A stretch of 64,000 bases of DNA, from positions 248,001-312,000 of the forward strand of contig JBGORM010000004.1 of NCBI GenBank assembly GCA_041538185.1. Reading direction: 5' to 3'. Below, piece by piece: positions 1 through 9,277 of this stretch (position 1 is its first letter; every line of letters begins with the position of its first letter). The DNA is from Melioribacteraceae bacterium 4301-Me. GTDB lineage: Bacteria > Bacteroidota > Ignavibacteria > Ignavibacteriales > Melioribacteraceae. Below the pieces are notes generated by a model. It was not told where the DNA came from, made no database searches, and saw only the letters and a program-made list of their open reading frames with translations. A program made the translations under genes and the position numbers.

Positions 1-627
1 GTTTTCTTCCACTGGGAAAATAATTTTTGGATTTGTTATTCGAGGCCAATTGAACTTTGGATAAAGAGCAACTTTGTTAGGGTCAGTATTGGTTAACGAC
101 ATTGTATAGCCGCTTCTTCCATGAAAAGCTTCGCGGAAATGAATTACTTTTTGACCTTTTTCTTCTTTGTATCCTTTTTGAAAGTTTTTTCTAGTCTTCC
201 AATCAAATGCTGTCTTTAATCCGTTTTCTACAGCTAAAGCACCGCCTTCAATGAAAAATAGATACTTAAAATAATTGGGCATCGCAATTTTTGAGAATGT
301 ATCTACAAAGCTTGCCATTTGAATAGTGTAAATATCTGAATTGGAAGGCTTATTCAAAGCGGCAACTGCAATTTCTTCTTTGAATTCTTTTGTATTCATT
401 TTGGGATGATTTATCCCTACCGGAGATGAAGCAAAAAATGAAAAAAAGTCTAAGTACCTTTCTCCAGTTTTTGCGTCAATTATGTTTAGCCCTTGACTTT
501 TTTCTAAATCGAGTACTAATTCGAAACCATCAATTAACATAAATTTTTTGAGTACTTCGTGAACTTTTTCTGCTGGGATTGCTTTCACAGTTTGATTTAA
601 AATATGTTTATTATTAGCGGAATGCAT
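1..627 (-). CDS. lat: L-lysine 6-transaminase, N-terminal part (cut by window edge)
   Basis: PLP-dependent class III aminotransferase. The family moves the epsilon-amino group of lysine to 2-oxoglutarate, giving 2-aminoadipate 6-semialdehyde and glutamate. The frame is open from the ATG at 627 to base 1 (209 codons), with GGAGGT just upstream of the ATG. Visible signatures are LDFFSFFASSPVGINHP, LNKPSNSDIYT, FFIEGGALAVENGLK and FREAFHGRSGYTMS. They fit lysine 6-aminotransferases better than ornithine or acetylornithine transaminases. The PLP-binding lysine lies beyond the edge, so activity cannot be judged. An ALDH7-type dehydrogenase about 1 kb away on the other strand would oxidise the product, which supports a lysine-degradation role. 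Confidence 0.86.
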   Translation of the reverse strand, partial: MHSANNKHILNQTVKAIPAEKVHEVLKKFMLIDGFELVLDLEKSQGLNIIDAKTGERYLDFFSFFASSPVGINHPKMNTKEFKEEIAVAALNKPSNSDIYTIQMASFVDTFSKIAMPNYFKYLFFIEGGALAVENGLKTAFDWKTRKNFQKGYKEEKGQKVIHFREAFHGRSGYTMSLTNTDPNKVALYPKFNWPRITNPKIIFPVEEN

Positions 628-691
628 TTTTACCTCCAATTTTTTGAAGTATAATATGATGTAAATATAAATTGGAGATGAGATTAAAAGA

Positions 692-702
692 CCTCTTCGA
701 GG
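692..702. repeat. Short palindrome CCTC-TTC-GAGG
   Basis: Perfect 4-bp stem around a TTC triloop, in the 207-base spacer between the divergent lat and lipoprotein genes. It has the same layout (4-bp stem, TTC loop) as TTCC-TTC-GGAA at 30727 and, read on the reverse strand, CCAC-TTC-GTGG at 32325. It may be a member of a dispersed small-palindrome set, or chance. Confidence 0.35.
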
Positions 703-834
703 CGGGAAATAAAATAGCTCCTAAGAGTTTTTCTTCCAGTAATCTTTAAAAAATTTATAAAATGATTCATATTTATTTATCTTTGATATACAAAGTTAAG
801 GAGTTAACTTAGCTAAATCAATTCATTAGATAAA

Positions 835-1479
835 ATGACAACTTTCACTAATCAACATAGTATCTTAAAAACAGTTACAAAAGTTATTAGATACTTACTG
901 TTTCTGTTCTCTTTTCCCTTTCTTACTAACTGTACCAAAGAGAAAAATATAAATAGTAATGATGATTTCTTAAAAATTGATACGACTCTCATTGGTGTAA
1001 AAATTTATGATAAAAATCTTGGGATAAAATTTAATACACCTAAAAACTGGCTGTTAACGCCAACCTTAGCTTCTAAAAAGGAAATATCACTTTATGGTAA
1101 AGGAATAAAAGGGCAAGAAAAATTTATCTTTACTCCGACTTATGTTTTTTTTAATACTACAACCAGTGGATTGTTAAACGTGGGGATGGTTGTTTTCGAA
1201 GATTCGGGCAGAGTATCAAATGCAAATTTTGAGTTGTACAAAAGTACACTAAGCCAAAAATTGAATCCTAATTTAAAAGCAATGGTAAATTTTACAAAAG
1301 CTGGGATGAATTTTACCTATTTCAAAGGTGAGCAGCAAAATTTTGTATGGATTACTTTAGTCTGCTCTAACTTAAAAGGCTCGGTAATTCAGTTCAATTA
1401 CAATTCAGTTAAACAAAATTATGCATTGGAAGAAAATGCCATACAATCCTCAATTGCAACTATTCTACCAGTAAAGTAA
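835..1479 (+). CDS. Putative secreted lipoprotein of unknown function
   Basis: A 214-residue protein I do not recognise. Residues about 17-33 form a hydrophobic export signal ending FPFLTNC, a loose lipobox (Asn just before Cys, unlike the classical Ala/Gly/Ser). The mature part then begins at Cys33 and is rich in Asn, Lys and Thr. The region from about residue 60, including GIKFNTPKNWLL, resembles the start of PsbP-like or other small beta-sheet lipoprotein domains that describe a protein envelope rather than an enzyme. No catalytic motif is visible. It lies between lat (divergent) and the ALDH7 gene 122 bases downstream, with no clear functional link to lysine breakdown. The ATG at 835 was chosen because it precedes the signal; no good Shine-Dalgarno sequence is seen. 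Confidence 0.6.
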   Translation: MTTFTNQHSILKTVTKVIRYLLFLFSFPFLTNCTKEKNINSNDDFLKIDTTLIGVKIYDKNLGIKFNTPKNWLLTPTLASKKEISLYGKGIKGQEKFIFTPTYVFFNTTTSGLLNVGMVVFEDSGRVSNANFELYKSTLSQKLNPNLKAMVNFTKAGMNFTYFKGEQQNFVWITLVCSNLKGSVIQFNYNSVKQNYALEENAIQSSIATILPVK

Positions 1480-1601
1480 TTAAGTAATTAATGGAATTGT
1501 TTGTTCGGTTGTATTACTTTTTTATTCTTGTTAAATTTTATCAGCATATAGCATTATTTTTTACTCATTTATTTATATAAATAATACTTTTAAAAACAAA
1601 A

Positions 1602-3149
1602 ATGGCAGAGGTTACAATGGATTTTTTAAAGGAACTCGGCATTAAAAAAAGAAATTTAGGAGCTTCAACAGGATTGAAATGGATTGGTTCGAAAGATGGC
1701 GGCGTAATCGATGTCTTTTCACCAGTCGATGGTAAATTAATTGCGTCTGTTTATCAAGCAACAGAAAAAGATTATGAACAAGTAATTAAGAAAGCATATG
1801 AAGCTTTTTTGTTTTGGAGGACAGTACCAGCACCAAAAAGAGGAGAGGTAGTACGTCAAATTGGGTTAAAGCTGCGCCAGTATAAAAAACCATTAGGTAC
1901 GCTTGTTTCTTATGAAATGGGAAAGTCACTTCAGGAAGGATTGGGTGAAGTTCAAGAAATGATTGATATTTGTGATTTTGCAGTTGGACAGTCTCGTCAA
2001 CTTTATGGCTTTACAATGCAATCTGAAAGGGAAAAACATCGAATGTATGACCAATACCATCCACTTGGTGTTGTTGGAATTATTACTGCTTTTAATTTCC
2101 CTGTTGCTGTCTGGTCGTGGAATGCAATGATAGCTACTGTATGCGGTGATACTAACTTATGGAAACCATCTTCGAAAGTTCCTTTGAGCGCAATTGCTGT
2201 TCAAAATATTCTGGGTGAGGTAATTGAAGCAAATAATTTACCGGAAGGTTTGTTTTCTATTGTTATCGGTAAGGGTTCATCGGTAGGTGAAAAATTAATC
2301 AATGATAAAAGAATTCCTTTAATTTCCATTACTGGTTCAATTGAAGTAGGAAAACATGCTGCTGAGGTAATTGCAAGAAGATTTGGCAGGTCAATTCTTG
2401 AATTGGGCGGTAACAATGCAATCATAATAACTAAAGAAGCGGATTTGAAATTAGCAATACCCGCAGTTGTTTTTGGTGCAGTTGGGACAGCAGGACAAAG
2501 GTGCACTACAACAAGAAGGTTAATTGTCCACGAAGATGTTTATGATCAAGTGAAAAATTCTTTGATAAAAGCTTATAAAAGTTTAAAAATCGGTAATCCT
2601 CTTAATGAGAAAAATCATGTCGGACCGCTTATCGATAAAGCTGCTGTGGAACTGTTTGTTGATGCATTAGAAAAAGTGAAAAAAGAAGGCGGTAAAATTT
2701 TATTTGGCGGCAAAGTGCTGAAAGGTAAAGGCTATGAATCGGGTTGTTATGTAGTACCAGCAATCGTTGAAGCAAAAAACGAATATAAAATTGTTCAGGA
2801 AGAAACATTTGCACCTATTCTATACTTGATTAAGTATAAGGGCGATGTAAAAAATGCAATTTATATCCAGAATAATGTAGTGCAAGGTTTATCATCAGCA
2901 ATATTTACAAATAACCTCAAAGAAGCTGAAGAATTTCTTTCTGTTGAAGGTTCAGATTGCGGCATAGCCAATGTTAATATTGGCACCAGCGGGGCAGAAA
3001 TTGGAGGTGCTTTTGGCGGGGAAAAACATACAGGTGGCGGTAGAGAATCCGGTTCAGATGCTTGGAAATTTTATATGCGTCGCCAAACAAATACTATTAA
3101 TTATAGCACAAAGCTACCCTTAGCTCAAGGAATTAAATTTGAGATTTGA
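1602..3149 (+). CDS. ALDH7-type aldehyde dehydrogenase (aminoadipate-semialdehyde dehydrogenase)
   Basis: NAD(P)-dependent aldehyde dehydrogenase of 515 residues. The ALDH7 (antiquitin) family oxidises 2-aminoadipate 6-semialdehyde to 2-aminoadipate. The catalytic base is Glu267 in LELGGNN and the nucleophile is Cys301 in GQRCT. The cofactor-binding segment [14 protein letters not shown] is also present. The C-terminal run [19 protein letters not shown], followed by [14 protein letters not shown], is the ALDH7 hallmark and separates it from betaine-aldehyde or succinate-semialdehyde dehydrogenases. Length is normal. The lysine 6-transaminase at the left edge makes the matching substrate, so the two would form a short lysine-catabolic route. 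The ATG at 1602 gives the full N terminus, but no Shine-Dalgarno sequence precedes it. Substrate is inferred from family and context. Confidence 0.91.
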   Translation: MAEVTMDFLKELGIKKRNLGASTGLKWIGSKDGGVIDVFSPVDGKLIASVYQATEKDYEQVIKKAYEAFLFWRTVPAPKRGEVVRQIGLKLRQYKKPLGTLVSYEMGKSLQEGLGEVQEMIDICDFAVGQSRQLYGFTMQSEREKHRMYDQYHPLGVVGIITAFNFPVAVWSWNAMIATVCGDTNLWKPSSKVPLSAIAVQNILGEVIEANNLPEGLFSIVIGKGSSVGEKLINDKRIPLISITGSIEVGKHAAEVIARRFGRSILELGGNNAIIITKEADLKLAIPAVVFGAVGTAGQRCTTTRRLIVHEDVYDQVKNSLIKAYKSLKIGNPLNEKNHVGPLIDKAAVELFVDALEKVKKEGGKILFGGKVLKGKGYESGCYVVPAIVEAKNEYKIVQEETFAPILYLIKYKGDVKNAIYIQNNVVQGLSSAIFTNNLKEAEEFLSVEGSDCGIANVNIGTSGAEIGGAFGGEKHTGGGRESGSDAWKFYMRRQTNTINYSTKLPLAQGIKFEI

Positions 3150-3223
3150 TGGTTGATAATTTCTTTTTGTATAAAAATACTTATGCTGGGTTAACTGCAG
3201 CTAATTCTGTGTAAGTAAAAAAA

Positions 3224-3320
3224 CTGCCAAGCACACCAACCACCCAAGTTTAATACTTACCGCTGCTTCCTTCCGGACCTGACGGGGTTGGGTACAAACT
3301 TGCCGATTGGGGCTTGGCAT
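3224..3320 (-). ncRNA. ffs: Signal recognition particle RNA, short bacterial type
   Basis: Read on the reverse strand, the apical SRP domain IV core GTCAGGTCCGGAAGGAAGC is intact, with the GGAA tetraloop and the asymmetric loop that binds Ffh. The ends TGCCAAGC and GCTTGGCA close a long terminal helix, giving a hairpin of about 97 nt of the 4.5S type without an Alu domain. The closing stem is followed by a run of seven T on the reverse strand (3217-3223), so it may also act as the terminator. The RNA guides FtsY/Ffh targeting of membrane proteins. It stands alone between the ALDH gene and the molybdenum hydroxylase genes. Confidence 0.93.
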
Positions 3321-3331
3321 TTTCTTGGGTG

Positions 3332-3339
3332 CAAATATA
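3332..3339 (-). promoter_or_regulatory. Putative Bacteroidota-type -7 element of ffs
   Basis: The reverse strand reads TATATTTG, an exact match to the TAnnTTTG element used by the primary sigma factor of Bacteroidota and relatives. It lies 12 bases upstream of the first helix base of the SRP RNA, which suits a start near 3325. No clear TTTG partner sits 19-20 bases further upstream, so only the downstream half is supported. Confidence 0.45.
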
Positions 3340-3561
3340 AGAAAAAATCACTGCTTAATAGCATTTACATGCTTTTTTTAAAAAAAATCTAGAGAATAAT
3401 TTTTTATGTTTTACTAGATAGAATTGCTTTTCTAAACTCTATACAAATTAGACTAATTTGCAATGGATGGTTAATCGGATAGTATATGACCATTTTATTT
3501 TTATTGTGTTTTTCCTCTATCGTTTTTATTTTACAAATAAACAGCTAAAGGTAAATTAATA

Positions 3562-4023
3562 ATGGCTGAATTTTCTATAAAAGTAAATGGTGAGAAAAAA
3601 GTTTTAACTGCGGATTCCGACACCCCATTATTATGGGTACTAAGAGACATATTGAATTTAACTGGAACAAAGTACGGATGCGGCATAGGAATCTGTGGTG
3701 CATGTACTGTTCTTGTTAACGGGAAAGCCGAAAGGTCATGTTCAATTACTATCGAAGAAGTTAATGGTAAATCCATAACAACAATTGAAGGGTTGGCTGC
3801 AAATCCAAATAACCCTATCTTAAAAACATGGATTGATGTTGAAGTATCACAATGTGGTTATTGCCAACCTGGACAAATAATGAACGTGGCAGCATTAATT
3901 GCAAACAATAATAAACCGACCAAAAGGGAAATCGATGAGACAATGAATAGTGTATTATGCAGATGCGGAACTTATAATAGAATAAAGAAAGCAATTTTAA
4001 AAATAGTGGAAGATAAACAATGA
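3562..4023 (+). CDS. [2Fe-2S] subunit of a molybdenum hydroxylase (IorA-like)
   Basis: Small electron-transfer subunit (153 residues) of a xanthine-oxidase-family enzyme. The N-terminal plant-ferredoxin-type cluster is bound by Cys40, Cys45, Cys48 and Cys60 (CGIGICGAC...C). The C-terminal four-helix cluster is bound by Cys98, Cys101, Cys133 and Cys135 (CGYCQPGQ...CRCG). Length and spacing match IorA/CoxS-type subunits. The stop overlaps the next start by four bases (ATGA), so the two subunits are translationally coupled. There is no FAD subunit nearby, as is usual for the isoquinoline 1-oxidoreductase/IorAB subtype, which passes electrons to cytochromes or another acceptor. No signal peptide is seen, so it would be carried out with its Tat-tagged partner. 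Confidence 0.9.
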   Translation: MAEFSIKVNGEKKVLTADSDTPLLWVLRDILNLTGTKYGCGIGICGACTVLVNGKAERSCSITIEEVNGKSITTIEGLAANPNNPILKTWIDVEVSQCGYCQPGQIMNVAALIANNNKPTKREIDETMNSVLCRCGTYNRIKKAILKIVEDKQ

Positions 4024-6128
4024 AAAAGAGAACACGGCGAGAGTTTATTAAGGTCTTTAGTCTAAGCAGCACTTCTTTATTCCTTGTTTCTTACCTTCCA
4101 GCTGATAATTGGTTAGCAAAACTTGACGGTGAACCCAAAATTTTTTCACCAAGTGTATATCTCAAAATTGACTCGAATGGTATTGTTACTATAATTGTAC
4201 ACCGATCTGAAATGGGTCAAGGTGTCCGCACTTCACTTCCAATGTTATTAGCAGAGGAGTTAGAAGTAGATTGGGAGAAGATTAGAATTGAGCAAGCTGA
4301 AGGTGATAAGAAATATGGCAATCAAGTCACCGGCGGAAGTACAAGTATTAGAAGGTCATGGGAGCCTTTTCGAATAGCTGGTGCAACTGCTCGCGAAATG
4401 CTAATAACAGCAGCTGCGGCCAGATGGAAAGTTAAAAGTTCAGATTGCAAAGCAGAAAACGGATACGTAATAAATAAAATTAATAATAAAAAAATTAGTT
4501 ATGGCGATTTGGTGGAGGATGCTTCAAAACTGCCTGTACCGAAAAATGTTAAGTTGAAAGACCCAAAAGATTTTAAAATAATAGGTAAAAGGTTGCATAG
4601 ACTTGATACACCAGCAAAAGTTTATGGAAAAGCAAAATATGGAATTGATATCGTGTTGCCCGGTATGTTGTATGCAGCTGTTAGTCGTAGTCCAGTTTTC
4701 GGTGCGAAGGTAAAAAGTTTTGATGCCTCAAAAGTCAAATCAATTAATGGAATATTCGATGTAAAGGAAATTTCAAGCGGTATAGCAGTGGTTGCAGATT
4801 CAACATGGCACGCATTTAAGGGGAAAAATGCCTTGTCTGTTATTTGGGATGAAGGACCTAATGTTAATGTTGACAGCGAATCAATAAGGAATAGACTAAA
4901 GGAAAAATTGAAAGTAGACGGCGAGCTTGTAGAAAGTAAAGGGGACATAGACTTATTAACTGATGAAGGTGCTAAAAAAATAGAAGCTGTTTATGAAGTA
5001 CCTTTCGAAGCTCATGCAACAATGGAGCCAATGAATTGCGTTGCAAAGGTCGAAAATAATAAGGCTGAAATTTGGGCTCCTACTCAAAGTCCACAACAAG
5101 CTAGAACTGCTGTTGCTGAAAAATTAGGTCTAGATGAAGATAATGTTACAGTTTATGTCACTTTAATGGGTGGCGGATTCGGCAGACGTTCACATACAGA
5201 TTTTGTCATAGAAGCTGCTGAGATATCAAAAGCAGTAAATAAACCTGTCAAAGTTATTTGGACTAGAGAAGATGATATTAAACATGATAGATACCGCCCC
5301 GTTAGCATGCATCATTTAAAAGGAATAATCAACAAAAGAAATAAACTTCTTTTCTTTTCACATCATGTAATTGCGCCTTCTATTTGGGAACAGAATTCAG
5401 GGGTAAAATTATCTCCTAAAAGATACGATACTGTTGGAGGTGCTGTTGAGCATGACTATGAAATTCCCAACTATAAAATTACTGGCAGTATAGTGGAAGT
5501 ACCAATACCAATTTGGTATTGGAGAGCTGTGTATCATTCACAAAATCCATTTGCTGCCGAAAGTTTTATTGATGAACTTGCCTATGCTGCTGGCAAAGAC
5601 CCATATTTATTTAGAATGGAAATGTTACCTGATAACTCTCGATTGAAAAATGTGTTAAAAGTTGCTGCGGAAAAATCTGGATGGGGTAAAAAATTGCCCA
5701 AGGGTAAAGGAATGGGACTTGCAGTATTTTCTGGATACGATAGCTACTGTGCAGAAGTAACCGAAGTTACTGTGAACGAAAATAATGAAATTAAAGTGGA
5801 TAAAGTTACATGTGCAATTGATTGTGGAATTGTTGTTAATCCAGATATTGTTGAGCAACAAGTAGATAGTGCCATTGCTTTTTCACTTTCAGCTGCGTTA
5901 AAGGGACAAATTACAATACGTAATGGCAGCGTAGTAGAAAGTAATTTTGATGATTTCCCAATATTAACTTTTTCTGAAATGCCCATAGTTGAAACACATA
6001 TTATGCAAAATACATTTAGTGTGGGCGGCGTTGGTGAGGTAGCTGTAGGAGCTTGTGCGCCTTCGTTGGCAAATGCAATTTTTGCCGCTACTGGCAAGCG
6101 AATAAGAAAATTACCAATAAGTTTGTAA
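4020..6128 (+). CDS. Molybdopterin-binding large subunit of a molybdenum hydroxylase (IorB-like)
   Basis: A 702-residue catalytic subunit of a periplasmic aldehyde or N-heterocycle oxidoreductase. It opens with a twin-arginine signal, TRREFIKVFSLSSTSLFLVS, so the folded heterodimer is probably exported by Tat; a tatA gene lies at 59757. The first molybdopterin half contains MGQGVRTSLPMLLAEELEVDW and the middle GGGFGRRSHTDF. Near the C terminus SVGGVGEVAVG holds the active-site glutamate, Glu673. The combined order (MGQGVRT, then an aldehyde-oxidase a/b hammerhead at about residues 200-310) is that of IorB-type subunits. The substrate cannot be told from sequence. No xdhC- or moa-type maturation gene is in the window. 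Confidence 0.89.
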   Translation: MKKRTRREFIKVFSLSSTSLFLVSYLPADNWLAKLDGEPKIFSPSVYLKIDSNGIVTIIVHRSEMGQGVRTSLPMLLAEELEVDWEKIRIEQAEGDKKYGNQVTGGSTSIRRSWEPFRIAGATAREMLITAAAARWKVKSSDCKAENGYVINKINNKKISYGDLVEDASKLPVPKNVKLKDPKDFKIIGKRLHRLDTPAKVYGKAKYGIDIVLPGMLYAAVSRSPVFGAKVKSFDASKVKSINGIFDVKEISSGIAVVADSTWHAFKGKNALSVIWDEGPNVNVDSESIRNRLKEKLKVDGELVESKGDIDLLTDEGAKKIEAVYEVPFEAHATMEPMNCVAKVENNKAEIWAPTQSPQQARTAVAEKLGLDEDNVTVYVTLMGGGFGRRSHTDFVIEAAEISKAVNKPVKVIWTREDDIKHDRYRPVSMHHLKGIINKRNKLLFFSHHVIAPSIWEQNSGVKLSPKRYDTVGGAVEHDYEIPNYKITGSIVEVPIPIWYWRAVYHSQNPFAAESFIDELAYAAGKDPYLFRMEMLPDNSRLKNVLKVAAEKSGWGKKLPKGKGMGLAVFSGYDSYCAEVTEVTVNENNEIKVDKVTCAIDCGIVVNPDIVEQQVDSAIAFSLSAALKGQITIRNGSVVESNFDDFPILTFSEMPIVETHIMQNTFSVGGVGEVAVGACAPSLANAIFAATGKRIRKLPISL

Positions 6129-6148
6129 GGCCTATTTACTAAAATCAA

Positions 6149-7507
6149 TTAACTTTGAATAAATTGTGTAATCTCTTTAAGATAAATATTGGTCAAAAAT
6201 TCTGCATGCTTTTTTGTTTTTGCTTCTACAATACATCTAATTATTGGTTCAGTGTTTGATTTCCGGAAATTTACCCAATGATCCTCAAAATCAATTTTTA
6301 GTCCATCATCCAAATTAACTTTTTTGTCTTTATACTTCTCAGCTATTTTATTAATAATCTCATCAGGATTTTTAGAATTGAGCTTAATTTTGCTTTTAAT
6401 TATATGATACTGCGGTAGTGATTTTTTTAACTCGCTCAGTCTCCCGTTAAATTCAAGAAGATGTTGTAAAGTTAATGCTGTAGCAACTAAAGCGTCTCTG
6501 CCAAAATTTACTTCAGGCAAAATTACGCCGCCACTCCCTTCACCGCCTATAATAGCTTTAACTTTTTTCATGAGTTTTACTACGTTTGCTTCACCAACAG
6601 GTGAGCGAAAAACTCTACAATTAAATTCATTTGCTATATCATCCACAGCACGAGTAGTTGAAAGATTTACTACAACATTCCCTTTCTTTTTTGATAAAAT
6701 AAATTTTACAGCCTGTGTGATTGTATTTTCTTCGCCAAATGGTTCACCACTTTCGGTAATTAAAACAAGTCTGTCTACATCAGGGTCTACCACTACTCCC
6801 AAATCTACTTTGTTTTTTTTGATTGCTTTTATTGTAGACTTTAAATTTTGAGGGAGAGGTTCAGGGTTGCGAGGAAAAATTCCACTTTTATCGCAATTTA
6901 TTTTAATTACCTTACAACCTAATTTTTCTAATAATCTTGGCATTGAATAGCTGCCGGCTCCATTTACACAGTCTAATAATACTCTAAACTTTCTTTTTTT
7001 GAGTTTCGCAACATCAATATAGTTCATTTTTAAAATTGAGTTTATGTGTTCATCTAAACCTTTGCTGTAATTTTCATATCTGCCGAGCTTATTCCAACTC
7101 ATAAATTTTTTAATGGCAGAATCTAAAAAAGATACCATCTTTTTATTTTCATCAGGACTCAAAAATTCTCCATTTCTATTCAACAGTTTGAGTGCATTCC
7201 ATTCGTTTGGATTATGACTTGCAGAAATTTGAATACCGCCAGCAGCTTTTAAATTCTTTACATTAAACAAAACCGTTGGTGTTGGTGAAATGCCTATATC
7301 AACAACATCATTCCCTTTGAATAGCAGCGTTCCAATTACAATATCTTTTATTGCCTCACCAGAAATTCTTCCATCTGTACCAACTACAATTTTTCCTTTG
7401 CCACAAAATTCTGCAAAAGCAGAAGTATATTGTATAATTACATTTGGGTCTAATCCGTCTCCAACAACTCCTCTTATTCCGGAAACACTTGCCATTAAAG
7501 TAGGCAT
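6149..7507 (-). CDS. glmM: Phosphohexomutase, GlmM-like (phosphoglucosamine mutase)
   Basis: Alpha-D-phosphohexomutase of 452 residues. GlmM converts glucosamine 6-phosphate to glucosamine 1-phosphate for peptidoglycan and lipopolysaccharide. Four loops are present: phosphoserine loop SASHNP (Ser97), metal loop DPDVDR (241-246), sugar-binding GGEGSGG (about 317-323) and phosphate-binding RKSNTEP (415-421). The N-terminal SVSGIRGVVG is the GlmM/Bacteroidota version. Phosphomannomutase or phosphoglucomutase activity cannot be excluded, because the superfamily overlaps in specificity. GGAGGT lies four bases before the ATG at 7507. It converges on the molybdenum hydroxylase genes with a 20-base gap and is divergent from nth. 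Confidence 0.84.
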   Translation of the reverse strand: MPTLMASVSGIRGVVGDGLDPNVIIQYTSAFAEFCGKGKIVVGTDGRISGEAIKDIVIGTLLFKGNDVVDIGISPTPTVLFNVKNLKAAGGIQISASHNPNEWNALKLLNRNGEFLSPDENKKMVSFLDSAIKKFMSWNKLGRYENYSKGLDEHINSILKMNYIDVAKLKKRKFRVLLDCVNGAGSYSMPRLLEKLGCKVIKINCDKSGIFPRNPEPLPQNLKSTIKAIKKNKVDLGVVVDPDVDRLVLITESGEPFGEENTITQAVKFILSKKKGNVVVNLSTTRAVDDIANEFNCRVFRSPVGEANVVKLMKKVKAIIGGEGSGGVILPEVNFGRDALVATALTLQHLLEFNGRLSELKKSLPQYHIIKSKIKLNSKNPDEIINKIAEKYKDKKVNLDDGLKIDFEDHWVNFRKSNTEPIIRCIVEAKTKKHAEFLTNIYLKEITQFIQS

Positions 7508-7594
7508 TTAACCTCCAGTAGCTTGTTTATTTTTCTTTTGATTAAAAAAATCTTTTTATGTACACAATTTAGTATTTTTGCCTAAAAATTTTTT

Positions 7595-8311
7595 ATGACA
7601 AACTTTTCTGCTAAAATAAACAAGATTAATAAATTATTAATAAATAAATTTGGTTTACCCAAAAGGGCTGCAACTCCTCCAGAGCCAGTTGACCTTTTAA
7701 TTGCAACTATTCTTTCGCAAAACACTAACGACAACAATTCTTACAGGGCGTTCCAAAACTTAAAGAACAAGTTCCCTCAATGGATTGATTTGTTGAAAGT
7801 AAAAAGAACGGTAATTGAAAAATTAATTCGAGTTGCTGGCTTAGGTGAACAAAAATCTTTTGCAATCAAAAACTTAATTTCAAACCTTTACAAAGAAAAT
7901 GGGAAAATCACTCTTGATTACCTTGCCGACTATACAAATAAAGATGCTATTGACAATTTAATTAGATTCAAAGGTGTCGGGGTTAAAACAGCAAGTTGTG
8001 TGCTTTTATTTTCGATGAATAGAAATGTGTGCCCAGTGGATACACATGTTCATCGTACCTTAAATAGATTAGGAATTGTATCAGCTACCAACCCCGATAA
8101 AACTTTTTATTTGCTAAATGAAAAGTTGCCTGAGGGTATAGCACATTCATTACATACAAATTTAATTAGACTTGGAAGAGAAATCTGTAAGCCTAAAAAT
8201 CCAAGCTGCGGCGTTTGTCCGCTTAACTCAATTTGTATTTATAAATTAAAAAACATAAACAATAAAAAAGAAAATAAGAAAAGAGATTTTATGTTGTTAG
8301 ATAACGTATGA
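7595..8311 (+). CDS. nth: Endonuclease III (DNA glycosylase/AP lyase)
   Basis: Base-excision repair enzyme that removes oxidised pyrimidines and nicks the abasic site. The helix-hairpin-helix is FKGVGVKTAS with catalytic Lys131, and the catalytic aspartate is Asp149 in VDTHVHR. A [4Fe-4S] cluster is bound by Cys198, Cys205, Cys208 and Cys214, with the canonical C-x6-C-x2-C-x5-C spacing. The 238-residue length is slightly above normal because of a lysine-rich tail. It is divergent from glmM; TATTTTTG lies just upstream and may be part of its promoter. Confidence 0.94.
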   Translation: MTNFSAKINKINKLLINKFGLPKRAATPPEPVDLLIATILSQNTNDNNSYRAFQNLKNKFPQWIDLLKVKRTVIEKLIRVAGLGEQKSFAIKNLISNLYKENGKITLDYLADYTNKDAIDNLIRFKGVGVKTASCVLLFSMNRNVCPVDTHVHRTLNRLGIVSATNPDKTFYLLNEKLPEGIAHSLHTNLIRLGREICKPKNPSCGVCPLNSICIYKLKNINNKKENKKRDFMLLDNV

Positions 8312-8416
8312 TTAAAAAGATGTTGATATGATTTTTGTTTTAACTTAGGTGTTTTAACAATGAAGAAATTTTAAAAAATCTAATACAATTCAATAAACTT
8401 TATTTCTGGACAAAAT

Positions 8417-9277
8417 ATGTGGGTACTCTTTGCAACTTTAAATCCTATTGCAGAAGGCTTTAGAAGCATGTTCATTAAAAAAGCTTCAAAAGAATTTGAC
8501 CCAATTATAATTGCTTGGTTTAATAATATGCTCCCATTACTTTTTTTTATACCACTTTTATTTTTTATCCCGCTGAACTTAAATAAAGATTATTTACTTA
8601 GTCTCACGGCTACTTCATTAATTAATGTTATAGCAACTATCTTATACATGCATTCAATTGCTCACGATGATATTTCTAAGGTGATGCCAATGTTAAGTTT
8701 TACTCCGCTGTTTTTGCTTTTCATAGAACCTTTGATACTTGGCGAAAAACCCAGCTTTTTGGGAGTAGTAGGCGTTTTGTTAGTTGTGTTTGGGTCATAT
8801 CTACTAAACTTAAATAATAATGGCACTTCATTATTATCACCGATTAAAGAGTTGTTTACTAACAAAGGAACTAGATTGATGTTTTTAGTGGCTGTACTTT
8901 GGAGTTTTTCTGCAAACTTTGACAAGATTTGCATCAATAATGCTTCAGTATACCAGCATATTATTTTTATGAACCTTTTTATTTTTATTTGTATTACATT
9001 AATTGTATTGGTATTCAAGAGAAATAAAATCCCTTCGTTTAAATTCCATAATATCAAAAGTCTTTTTAATGTAAGCATATTTACAGTCGGAACATTTATT
9101 TTTCATATGGCAGCTTTATCAATGACTTATGTGGTATACGTAGTTGCAATGAAAAGGATGTCGGGAATTTTTTCAGTATTAATTGGTGCAGGATTCTTAA
9201 AGGAATTAAATTGGAAAGAACGTATGCTGGGTTCTGTTGTAATGTTCTTAGGTGTACTCATGATAGTATTTCTATAA
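8417..9277 (+). CDS. EamA/DMT-family inner-membrane transporter
   Basis: A 286-residue integral membrane protein with about ten hydrophobic helices in two five-helix halves, the drug/metabolite transporter layout. The first half contains FRSMFIKKASKEFDP and the second WSFSANFDKICINNAS at matching positions, which is the internal EamA duplication. Members export amino acids, metabolites or drugs, and the substrate cannot be read from sequence. It stands alone, 105 bases after nth and 96 bases before lpdA. No Shine-Dalgarno sequence precedes the ATG. The start at 8417 leaves only about three residues before the first helix. Confidence 0.82.
   Translation: MWVLFATLNPIAEGFRSMFIKKASKEFDPIIIAWFNNMLPLLFFIPLLFFIPLNLNKDYLLSLTATSLINVIATILYMHSIAHDDISKVMPMLSFTPLFLLFIEPLILGEKPSFLGVVGVLLVVFGSYLLNLNNNGTSLLSPIKELFTNKGTRLMFLVAVLWSFSANFDKICINNASVYQHIIFMNLFIFICITLIVLVFKRNKIPSFKFHNIKSLFNVSIFTVGTFIFHMAALSMTYVVYVVAMKRMSGIFSVLIGAGFLKELNWKERMLGSVVMFLGVLMIVFL

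Noticed and set aside
3360..3379. Hairpin AGCAT-TTAC-ATGCT followed by T7
   Set aside because: Only a 5-bp AT-rich stem, and no forward gene ends just before it; too weak to call a terminator.
5744..6148. Open reverse frame of 134 codons over the end of the molybdenum hydroxylase gene
   Set aside because: Lies entirely antisense to a well-supported gene; no domain or ribosome site.
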